Assembly: GCA_963942565.1 (NCBI GenBank)
Contig: OZ012685.1
Location: 2,767,974 to 2,831,973 of the forward strand
Reading direction: 5' to 3'
DNA: 64,000 nucleotides
Source: Maea johnstoni
Lineage: Eukaryota; Annelida; Polychaeta; Spionida; Magelonidae
Under the pieces are notes generated by a model. That model was not told the DNA's origin. It saw only the letters and a program-made list of their open reading frames with translations, and made no database searches. Below, piece after piece: positions 12,677 to 23,267 of the stretch. A program made the position numbers and the translations under genes. Numbering within the stretch: the stretch's first letter is position 1; every line of letters begins with the position of its first letter.

Positions 12677-14026
12677 ATGAGTGAGGGCGGCTATGAGGAG
12701 GGGGAATATTACTACTATGAGTACTATGAGGAGGACTATGTTAACATTACTTCTGGAAACTTGACAGGAAGTGCCTCACCCGGTAACTTACAGGGATATG
12801 AACATTCCCTGGGCCCGGTATGGCAGGTGGTGGCGGTTGCCGTCGACTGCCTCCTTCTTTTCCTTGTGTTGGTTGGGAATTTTTTCGTGATCGTGTGCAT
12901 CGCCAAAGTCAAGCAACTCAACACCGCTCTCAATCGCTTTGTCCTGAGCCTGACCATTGCGGACTTGCTGCAGCTGGCGGGATTGGCCTACCATATCGTC
13001 CTGACCCTGCGGCTGGATCTCGCGAGCGTGAAGTATGTGTGCCTGGGGTTCTATTTCATCCTGACAGTGGTCATGATGGCATCCATTACAAGTTTAGTTG
13101 GTATACTGGTGGATCGCTACATCGCGATATGGCATCCATTTCAGTACCCGCTGATCATGAGGCCGCACCGTATCAGTGCTAGTATAGGTGTCAGTTGGGC
13201 GTACGTTCTCTTCATTGCTTTCCTACCTCTCCTCTGGTTGAACGACTGGCGTAACACTACGACTACCTGTGTCTACCATGCTGTGCTCAGCCACACCTTC
13301 ATATATATCATACTAGCACACTTTGCACTGCTTTTAGCGCTGACTGTCTCTACTTACATCTGTACACTGTATAAAGCCCATGCTGAGCAGCAGCGGCGAG
13401 AAAAACGCCGCAATAGGAATGCTCAGATATTCTGTGAGCGGCTGAAAAGGGAGGCGCATTACGCGTGGACGTTATTCTTCACCACTGTGATATTCATAGC
13501 GTTATGGATGCCGTTTATCATCACAGTGGGAATTCACCTGTCTGGCAGACAGAGCTTCTTGCTCACACTACTGCAGAACATCTTTCTCTTACTCGGCTTC
13601 TCCAACTCCGCTGTAAAACCTGTGCTCTACGCCATCAAGCTGAAAACCTACCGCTCGGCCCTGCGGCACCTGGGCAAGAAGAATCCAGCCGAGCTGCAGG
13701 ATGCGGTCGATCTGCGGAACTTTTCATTTCGATCTCGCGTGACCGGGGCAATGACGACTGTTTCCAGTGCCATGCCGGGTTCTTTGCACAGTATTCCACC
13801 GGTAGTGGTGTCGGAGTGGGACGGTCCTAGTGGCAACCCGGACAGTCGTAGGCGGAGCTATTCCCCGGCCTTCATGGACCTCCCGCCCTGGGTCCCGGGT
13901 GAGATGGCCCCAGCAGGGGACCTGACCATCGGCAGCAACGCCTACCAGCTTACAGTCAACGCCGGCCAACCTGAGTACCTAGATATTCCAGATCCCTGGC
14001 AATATAATGCTGCTGAAGCGGAATAA
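12677..14026 (+). CDS. Intronless rhodopsin-class GPCR with Lys in NPxxY motif
   Basis: A 449-residue seven-transmembrane receptor of the plasma membrane, predicted to signal through G proteins; ligand unknown. The ATG at 12677 sits in GCCATCATGA, a fair context, just before an acidic Tyr-rich N-terminus (8 Tyr in the first 21 residues) with N-glycosylation sites at N23 and N28. Helices lie near 50-72, 84-107, 120-148, 168-188, 205-231, 263-286 and 295-320. C122 and C198 can form the TM3-ECL2 disulphide, D146-R147-Y148 is the DRY motif, and LWMP (276-279) keeps the TM6 tryptophan. TM7 reads NSAVKPVLY, with Lys (K314) where the NPxxY asparagine should be. Position 3.32 is Leu, so it is not a typical amine receptor. 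The cytoplasmic tail is long (about 125 residues). It resembles the adenosine/melanocortin-type branch and shares features with the receptor at 25605. It may lie inside an SMG1 intron. Confidence 0.9.
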   Translation: MSEGGYEEGEYYYYEYYEEDYVNITSGNLTGSASPGNLQGYEHSLGPVWQVVAVAVDCLLLFLVLVGNFFVIVCIAKVKQLNTALNRFVLSLTIADLLQLAGLAYHIVLTLRLDLASVKYVCLGFYFILTVVMMASITSLVGILVDRYIAIWHPFQYPLIMRPHRISASIGVSWAYVLFIAFLPLLWLNDWRNTTTTCVYHAVLSHTFIYIILAHFALLLALTVSTYICTLYKAHAEQQRREKRRNRNAQIFCERLKREAHYAWTLFFTTVIFIALWMPFIITVGIHLSGRQSFLLTLLQNIFLLLGFSNSAVKPVLYAIKLKTYRSALRHLGKKNPAELQDAVDLRNFSFRSRVTGAMTTVSSAMPGSLHSIPPVVVSEWDGPSGNPDSRRRSYSPAFMDLPPWVPGEMAPAGDLTIGSNAYQLTVNAGQPEYLDIPDPWQYNAAEAE

Positions 14027-16572
14027 GGTTATACAGCTATATAGTGATCAGGTCTTTGTAATATACACTGACAAAAACTATAGGAAAGTGTGATTCCTTC
14101 ATAGGAAAAAGTACTGCCTAACATTGAGGATTTGCACAACATTGACAGAGACTTACAAATATCCCAGATATCTGGTATCCTCCAGAGGCTGAGCACTTAC
14201 TGGTTTAATAGAGACGAACACCGCTATAATTACCAGTTTGTATGTGTCTAAACAAATACTGTCTGTCAGCACTTAAAATCAGTTCCTACGTATGAGTATG
14301 TAGCCATTCACATACTTGTGTTTAGTGTATTTTGTTATCTCATTGATGCCCTAAGATATGTATTACTTACCTGTATACTGTAGAACACACATATGACGCG
14401 TGTCCCAAATATAGCGAATTGGTGAGTTTTCGCATCATAGCGTATCTTTATGTTAGCGACGGTAGCCGCCGCTGACAGCGCCAAAGTACAGAAAAAAAGT
14501 ACAGTGTTATTATAAATAGCAAAGCGGAACCACACGCTATGAACGCTATATATAAACAGACGCGTACATTGTGTGTTCTACAGTAACTTGAGCTCACATT
14601 TTACAACCAAATAATATTTCCAAACAACGTGTGGATGGAAGTAGTTGATTGTATACCAACAAGGAACTTTTCCTAGAAATATATCTAGGAATTTCATTAT
14701 TATATTTTGGTAAATATGAACCTGTTTGTCTCAAGGCTTAGGTGCTCTATGTGTATGTGTTAATCCTACTATTGCTTCTTATGTATGCTAATGCTTTATT
14801 TTTTCTATAATCAGATAATAGTTGGAAAATAAGAAAAGGTGCTAGTAAAACTTAGTGGACATTCTTTTCATTGCTTTTGCTGTGGAAATAGGAAACTTAT
14901 GTGTATTTAAAAAAATGAATGTATTGTTCATTTCTTGTTCATCAGCCCCGTTCTTCTTAAAGTGTTATCCCTGTTCCTTGCTAAGAGCATCTGTTGCCAT
15001 ACAATTTTTACCTCTTTGTTTATTTTATTTTCTAATGTTAAAGATGGGATATTCAACTTGTTGAAAACATTAGTACTCATGCAGTATTACTCTTATTAGA
15101 ACTGGAAGTAGTTTCCCTTACTAATTTATAATATTTTATACCAATAATTCATTTGATTAATACTTACCCTAGTAAATGCCAAGAAACTGAGTGGGGGATA
15201 CTTTGTTTACATATGAAAATATCAATATGAAATCATAAAGAAATTTTCAGCATTGCCTTACTTGTATAATCAATTTCCTCCTGGTGTTTAGATCAATCAT
15301 GTTCGAAGTGTCCATAATTAGATTCTAGGGCTATTTCAAAGAATATTGTTTCTTAGAAATAATAAAAAGAATTTTCTTTTAACATATCTCTTGCAATTTC
15401 TCATATCTTATTTGAAATACATTGTACATGTGTGTCAGACCACTTGGGCCTTTGAACATAAAGGCTAGGGGTTCATTTGTCCAGTTACTGTATTATTTCA
15501 TGCATTTTGTTGAATAAATTAGAATGATCTTTTTCAATTTTTGATATGTTTGTTCCGTAAAAGGCTTTTATCTATAGAAATAATTTTTATTTAGTGAACA
15601 TGGTAACCTTTAGCTCAGTAGTGGATGCATTCTCTTAAGGAATTGATGTTTGGTTAATCCAAAATCAATACCATAATAATGTTATTTCTTGTGGCATTGG
15701 GGTTAATTGGATACTCAAATCCCTGGGATCCTAAAAATTGTGAGCATATAGCATGTATTACACTCAAGGAAAAAGACTTTTAGGGGCTAAACAACTATAT
15801 GGGAAGGAAGAATAAGACTAGAAGAATAACTGTGCACCAGTAAGCACTGCAGAGAAGTTGAGTTTCAAGTCATGATTAGTTAGATCACATGCTGTAAGTG
15901 TGTAAGAGGAACCTACAGTAAAGGAGTAGTTTGAGGATTAGGTCCTGCACCATGCTGGGTTTTCACTCTGTAATTATTAGGTACACTAAGGACTAACCTC
16001 ACTAATCCCAAGTGTAAGGGTTATGTATACAGGTATTATGTGTGGCTTATTGGATAACTCAACTGTACCTACATGCTGTGACATGACCCAAGCACTAGTG
16101 TTTTTACCTGGGCCCTCCAAATTAAGGGTATAGTGCTATGCTAGTTGTATAGAGTATGCCCTCTATAGGTAATTGATCACCATTATTAAGCAACTAAGGT
16201 GAGCAGGTAGCCCGAGGCCAAAGTCATCTATATATTTCAGAATCAGTAAAAATAAACCCGGCACGAGTGTCATTTTAGATGACTAGTTCTGCAGTGTTTA
16301 TGAAAGTTATGTGAAATGTAGCAGCATTATCACCTTATGTATAAAGTTAGGCGCATGCAGCAATCTGGCCAGTCAGGCAAAGAAGGCTCACTATAATGAC
16401 CAGCTTGCCTGAAAATCCTCTCTGTTCCAGGTAATGAGTTGGCTATGAGTGGTAGGGAGATATGTTCACCATGCGCCTCGCCATACTGGTTGAATGACCA
16501 GTCCACTGGTGTAACACCTGGCTCTGTCTCACTGCTGCACAGGCATGCAGCGGTCGGCGGTCAGCAGCTGTG
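14027..16572. other. AT-rich non-coding region after first GPCR
   Basis: No gene is supported. It contains the 3' flank of the receptor and a TA-flanked MITE (14376-14585). Scattered AATAAA-type words occur (for example near 15512), but none is clearly the polyadenylation signal. The last 200 bp lead into the satellite. Confidence 0.6.
14376..14585. mobile_element. TA-flanked MITE (Tc1/mariner-like), 210 bp
   Basis: Ends are TACTGTAGAACACAC and GTGTGTTCTACAGTA, perfect 15-bp inverted repeats including the flanking TA. The inside carries ATAGCGAATTG- and TTAGCG-type words also seen in the larger element at 29470-30492, so the two are probably related. There is no coding capacity. The TA duplication suggests mobilisation by a Tc1/mariner-type transposase. 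Confidence 0.75.
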
Positions 16573-19500
16573 GGAACACACCCACCCTAATAGAGCCTAG
16601 ACTAGTAAGACCTGCTGCCAAGATTTATATCTGTCTGTAGGAATGACCCTCTCACCAGGGTCTGGACTCACCCACCCTAATAGAGCCTAGACTAGTAATA
16701 CCTGCTGCCAAGATTGATATCTGTCTGTAGAAGTGACCCTCTTACTAGGGTCTGAACACACCCACCCTAATAGAGCCTAGACTAGTAAGACCTGCTGCCA
16801 AGATTTATATCTGTCTGTAGGAATGACCCTCTCACCAGGGTCTGAACACATCCACCCTAATAGAGCCTACACTAGTAAGACCTGCTGCCAAGATTTATAT
16901 CTGTCTGTAGAAATGACCCTCTCACCAGGGTCTGAACACATCCACCCTAATAGAGCCTAGACTAGTAAGACCTGCTGCCAAGATTTATATCTGTCTGTAG
17001 GAATGACCCTCTCACCAGGGTCTGAACACATCCACCCTAATATAGCCTACACTAGTAAAACCTGCTGCCAAGATTTATATCTGTCTGTAGAAATGACCCT
17101 CTCACCAGGGTCTGAACACACCCACCCTAATAGAGCCTACACTAGTAAGACCTGCTGCCAAGATTTATATCTGTCTGTAGAAATGACCCTCTCACCAGGG
17201 TCTGAACACACCCACCCTTATAGAGCCTACACTAGTAAGACCTGCTGCCAAGATTTATATGTCTGTAGAAATGACCCTCTCACCAGGGTCTGAACACACC
17301 CACCCTAATAGAGCCTACACAAGTAAGACCTGCTGCCAAGATTTATATCTGTCTGTAGAAATGACCCTCTCACCAGGGTCTGAACACACCCACCCTAATA
17401 GAGCCTACACAAGTAAGACCTGCTGCCAAGATTTATATCTGTCTGTAGAAATGACCCTCTCACCAGGGTCTGAACACACCCACCCTAATAGAGCCTACAC
17501 TAGTAAGACCTGCTGCCAAGATTTATATCTGTCTGTAGAAATGACCCTCTCACCAGGGTCTGAACACACCCAACCTAATAGAGCCTACACTAGTAAGACC
17601 TGCTGCCAAGATTTATATCTGTCTGTAGAAATGACCCTCTCACCAGGGTCTGAACACACCCACCCTAATACAGCCTACACAAGTAAGACCTGCTGCCAAG
17701 ATTTATATCTGTCTGTAGAAATGACCCTCTCACCAGGGTCTGAACACACCCAACCTAATAGAGCCTACACTAGTAAGACCTGCTGCCAAGATTTATATCT
17801 GTCTGTAGAAATGACCCTCTCACCAGGGTCTGAACACACCCACCCTAATACAGCCTACACTAGTAAGACCTGCTGCCAAGATTTATATCTGTCTATAGTA
17901 ATGACCCTCTCACCAGGGTCTGAACACACCCACCCTAATACAGCCTATACTAGTAAGACCTGCTGCCAAGATTTATATCTGTCTGTAGAAATGACCCTCT
18001 CACCAGGGTCTGTACACACCCACCCTAAAGCCTAGACTAGGACCCGCTGCCAAGATTTATATCTGTCTATAGTAATGACCCTCTCACCAGGGTCTGAACA
18101 CACCCACCCTAATAGAGCCTACACTAGTAAGACCTGCTGCCAAGATTTATATCTGTCTGTAGTAATGACCCTCTCACCAGGGTCTGAACACACCCACCCT
18201 AATAGAGCCTACACTAGTAAGACCTGCTGCCAAGATTTATATCTGTCTGTAGAAATGACCCTCTCACCAGGGTCTGAACACACCCACCCTAATAGAGCCT
18301 ACACTAGTGAGACCCGCTGCCAAGATTTATATCTGTCTGTAGAAATGACCCTCTCACCAGGGTCTGAACACACCCACCCTAATAGAGCCTACACTAGTAA
18401 GACCTGCTGCCAAGATTTATATCTGTCTGTAGAAATGACCCTCTCACCAGGGTCTGAACACACCCACCCTAATAGAGCCAGACTAGTAAGACCTGCTGCC
18501 AAGATTTATATCTGTCTGTAGAAATGACCCTCTCACCAGGGTCTGAACACACCCACCCTAATAGAGCCAGACTAGTAAGACCTGCTGCCAAGATTTATAT
18601 CTGTCTGTAGAAATGACCCTCTCACCAGGGTCTGAACACACCCACCCTAATAGAGCCTACACTAGTGAGACCCGCTGCCAAGATTTATATCTGTCTGTAG
18701 AAATGACCCTCTCACCAGGGTCTGTACACACCCACCCTAATATAGCCTACACTAGTAAGACCTGCTGCCAAGATTTATATGTCTGTAGAAATGACCCTCT
18801 CACCAGGGTCTGAACACACCCACCCTAATAGAGCCTACACTAGTGAGACCCGCTGCCAAGATTTATATCTGTCTGTAGAAATGACCCTCTCACCAGGGTC
18901 TGTACACACCCACCCTAATATAGCCTACACTAGTAAGACCTGCTGCCAAGATTTATATGTCTGTAGAAATGACCCTCTCACCAGGGTCTGAACACACCCA
19001 CCCTAATAGAGCCTACACTAGTGAGACCTGCTGCCAAGATTTATATCTGTCTGTAGAAATGACCCTCTCACCAGGGTCTGAACACACCCACCCTAATAGA
19101 GCCTACACTAGTAAGACCTGCTGCCAAGATTTATATCTGTCTGTAGAAATGACCCTCTCACCAGGGTCTGTACACACCCACCCTAATAGAGCCTACACTA
19201 GTAAGACCTGCTGCCAAGATTTATATCTGTCTGTAGAAATGACCCTCTCACCAGGGTCTGAACACACCCACCCTAATAGAGCCTAGACTAGCATGGTCTT
19301 AGCCAATTTTTGGAAACAGGGTGTCCAAATAGAGGTTTCATAGACTTTTGCGTGTCCAAAGTGTGGTACAAAGTACATACTACTAATACAATAAACCCTA
19401 TATATTTACAAATTTTGCTTTTTTAGGCCAGTAACTGCTTTGTGTGTCTTATAAAAGTGACACTACAGCTTCTACATCTTCTATCTTCTAAGAAAAGTCA

Positions 19501-22500
19501 TCATCAGCAAATTGTGACAAAAAATTTTGGGTGTCCAAACTGTCAAAAAACAGTGTTCTGCGTGTCCAAATGACACGCTGGACGCATAGGCGGCTAAGCC
19601 CCTGTAGACTAGTAAGACCTGCTGCCAAGATTTATATGTCTGTAGAAATGACCCTCTCACCAGGGTCTGAACACACCCACCCTAATAGAGCCTACACTAG
19701 TAAGACCTGCTGCCAAGATTTATATCTGTCTGTAGAAATGACCCTCTCACCAGGGTCTGAACACACCCACCCTAATAGAGCCTACACTAGTAAGACCTGC
19801 TGCCAAGATTTACATCTGTCTGTAGAACTGACCCTCTCACCAGGGTCTGTACACACCCACCCTAATAGAGCCTACACTAGTAAGACCTGCTGCCAAGATT
19901 TATATGTCTGTAGAAATGACCCTCTCACCAGGGTCTGAACACACACACCCTAATAGAGCCTACACTAGTAAGACCTGCTGCCAAGATTTATATGTCTGTA
20001 GAAATGACCCTCTCACCAGGGTCTGAACACACCCACCCTAATAGAGCCTACACTAGTAAGCCCTGCTGCCAAGATTTATACATCTGTCTGTAGAAATGAC
20101 CCTCTCACCAGGGTCTGTACACACCCACCCTAATAGAGCCTACACTAGTAAGACCTGCTGCCAAGATTTATATATGTCTGTAGAAATGACCCTCTCACCA
20201 GGGTCTGAACACACCCACCCTAATAGAGCCTACACTAGTAAGACCTGCTGCCAAGATTTATATCTGTCTGTAGAAATGACCCTCTCACCAGGGTCTGAAC
20301 ACACCCACCCTAATAGAGCCTACACTAGTAAGACCTGCTGCCAAGATTTATATCTGTCTGTAGAAATGACCCTCTCACCAGGGTCTGAACACACCCACCC
20401 TAATAGAGCCTAGACTAGTAAGACCTGCTGCCAAGATTTATATCTGTCTGTAGAAATGACCCTCTCACCAGGGTCTGAACACACCCACCCTAATATAGCC
20501 TACACTAGTAAGCCCTGCTGCCAAGATTTATACATCTGTCTGTAGAAATGACCCTCTCACCAGGGTCTGTACACACCCACCCTAATACAGCCTACACTAG
20601 TAAGACCTGCTGCCAAGATTTATATATGTCTGTAGAAATGACCCTCTCACCAGGGTCTGTACACACCCACCCTAATAGAGCCTACACTAGTAAGACCTGC
20701 TGCCAAGATTTATACATCTGTCTGTAGAAATGACCCTCTCACCAGGGTCTGAACACACCCACCCTAAAGCCTAGACTAGAACCTGCTGCCAAGATTGATA
20801 TCTGTCTGTAGAAATGACCCTCTCACCAGGGTCTGTACACACCCACCCTAATAGAGCCTACACTAGTAAGACCTGCTGCCAAGATTTATATGTCTGTAGA
20901 AATGACCCTCTCACCAGGGTCTGAACACACACACCCTAATAGAGCCTACACTAGTAAGACCTGCTGCCAAGATTTATATGTCTGTAGAAATGACCCTCTC
21001 ACCAGGGTCTGAACACACCCACCCTAATAGAGCCTACACTAGTAAGCCCTGCTGCCAAGATTTATACATCTGTCTGTAGAAATGACCCTCTCACCAGGGT
21101 CTGTACACACCCACCCTAATAGAGCCTACACTAGTAAGACCTGCTGCCAAGATTTATATATGTCTGTAGAAATGACCCTCTCACCAGGGTCTGAACACAC
21201 CCACCCTAATAGAGCCTACACTAGTAAGACCTGCTGCCAAGATTTATATCTGTCTGTAGAAATGACCCTCTCACCAGGGTCTGAACACACCCACCCTAAT
21301 AGAGCCTACACTAGTAAGACCTGCTGCCAAGAGTTATATCTGTCTGTAGAAATGACCCTCTCACCAGGGTCTGAACACACCCACCCTAATAGAGCCTACA
21401 CTAGTAAGACCTGCTGCCAAGATTTATATCTGTCTGTAGAAATGACCCTCTCACCAGGGTCTGAACACACCCACCCTAATAGAGCCTACACTAGTAAGCC
21501 CTGCTGCCAAGATTTATACATCTGTCTGTAGAAATGACCCTCTCACCAGGGTCTGTACACACCCACCCTAATACAGCCTACACTAGTAAGACCTGCTGCC
21601 AAGATTTATATATGTCTGTAGAAATGACCCTCTCACCAGGGTCTGTACACACCCACCCTAATAGAGCCTACACTAGTAAGACCTGCTGCCAAGATTTATA
21701 CATCTGTCTGTAGAAATGACCCTCTCACCAGGGTCTGAACACACCCACCCTAAAGCCTAGACTAGAACCTGCTGCCAAGATTGATATCTGTCTGTAGAAA
21801 TGACCCTCTCACCAGGGTCTGTACACACCCACCCTAATAGAGCCTACACTAGTAAGACCTGCTGCCAAGATTTATATGTCTGTAGAAATGACCCTCTCAC
21901 CAGGGTCTGAACACACACACCCTAATAGAGCCTACACTAGTAAGACCTGCTGCCAAGATTTATATGTCTGTAGAAATGACCCTCTCACCAGGGTCTGAAC
22001 ACACCCACCCTAATAGAGCCTACACTAGTAAGCCCTGCTGCCAAGATTTATACATCTGTCTGTAGAAATGACCCTCTCACCAGGGTCTGTACACACCCAC
22101 CCTAATAGAGCCTACACTAGTAAGACCTGCTGCCAAGATTTATATATGTCTGTAGAAATGACCCTCTCACCAGGGTCTGAACACACCCACCCTAATAGAG
22201 CCTACACAAGTAAGACCTGCTGCCAAGATTTATATCTGTCTGTAGAAATGACCCTCTCACCAGGGTCTGAACACACCCACCCTAATAGAGCCTACACTAG
22301 TAAGACCTGCTGCCAAGATTTATATCTGTCTGTAGAAATGACCCTCTCACCAGGGTCTGAACACACCCACCCTAATAGAGCCTAGACTAGTAAGACCTGC
22401 TGCCAAGATTTATATCTGTCTGTAGAAATGACCCTCTCACCAGGGTCTGAACACACCCACCCTAATAGAGCCTACACTAGTAAGCCCTGCTGCCAAGATT

Positions 22501-23267
22501 TATACATCTGTCTGTAGAAATGACCCTCTCACCAGGGTCTGTACACACCCACCCTAATACAGCCTACACTAGTAAGACCTGCTGCCAACATTTATATATG
22601 TCTGTAGAAATGACCCTCTCACCAGGGTCTGTATACACCCACCCTAATAGAGCCTACACTAGTAAGACCTGCTGCCAAGATTTATACATCTGTCTGTAGA
22701 AATGACCCTCTCACCAGGGTCTGAACACACCCACCCTAAAGCCTAGACTAGAACCTGCTGCCAAGATTGATATCTGTCTGTAGAAATGACCCTCTTACCA
22801 GGGTCTGAACATACCCACCCTAAAGCCTAGACTAGAACCTGCTGCCAAGATTGATATCTGTCTGTAGAAATGACCCTCTCACCAGGGTCTGAACACACCC
22901 ACCCTAAAGCCTAGACTAGAACCTGCTGCCGAGATTGATGTCTGTAGAAATGACCCTCTTACCAGGGTCTGAACACACCCACCCTAAAGCCTAGACTAGA
23001 ACCTGCTGCCAAGATTGATGTCTGTAGAAATGACCCTCTCACCAGAGGCTGAACACACCCACCCTAATCGAGTCTAGACTAGGACAGGCTGCCAATATGT
23101 ATCTGTCTATAGAAATGACCCTCTCACTAGGGTCTGTACACACCCACCCTAAAGCATAGACTAGAACCTGCTGCCAAGATTGATATGTCTGTAGGAATGA
23201 CCCTCTCACCAGGGTCTGTACACACCCACACTAAAGCCCAGACTGGGACCTGCTGCCAAGATTGATC
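16573..23267. repeat. 90-bp satellite array, about 70 monomers
   Basis: Monomers contain ACACCCACCCTAATAGAGCC, ACTAGTAAGACCTGCTGCC, AAGATTTATATCTGTCTGTAG and ATGACCCTCTCACCAGGGTC, with an 86-92 bp spacing. Monomers at both edges are more diverged (for example AAAGCCTAGACTAGAACC at the right), as expected when unequal exchange homogenises the centre. From about 19830 to 22730 a higher-order unit of 986 bp (11 monomers) recurs: the same variant positions appear at 20096, 21082 and 22068. A 90-bp period keeps one frame open over many monomers, giving a 30-residue peptide repeat, but I see no sign of a real gene. A hAT-type MITE interrupts the array at 19292-19604. Confidence 0.95.
19292..19604. 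mobile_element. hAT-like MITE inserted in the satellite
   Basis: The 313-bp element starts CATGGTCTTAGCCAA and ends GGCTAAGCCCCTG. It is flanked by a perfect 8-bp target duplication, TAGACTAG, at 19284-19291 and 19605-19612, taken from the monomer consensus. Internal GTGTCCAAA words match the family at 8979-9290. The insertion is seen only once although neighbouring monomers have been amplified. Confidence 0.9.

Noticed and set aside
17259-18035. 258-residue frame of 30-residue repeats in the satellite
   Set aside because: The frame is open only because the monomer is 90 bp, a multiple of three. It breaks wherever a monomer has another length, and no domain or splice context supports a gene.
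16573-23267. Possible CRISPR-like regular repeat
   Set aside because: There are no unique spacers; whole monomers repeat back to back in eukaryotic DNA, so it is a satellite.
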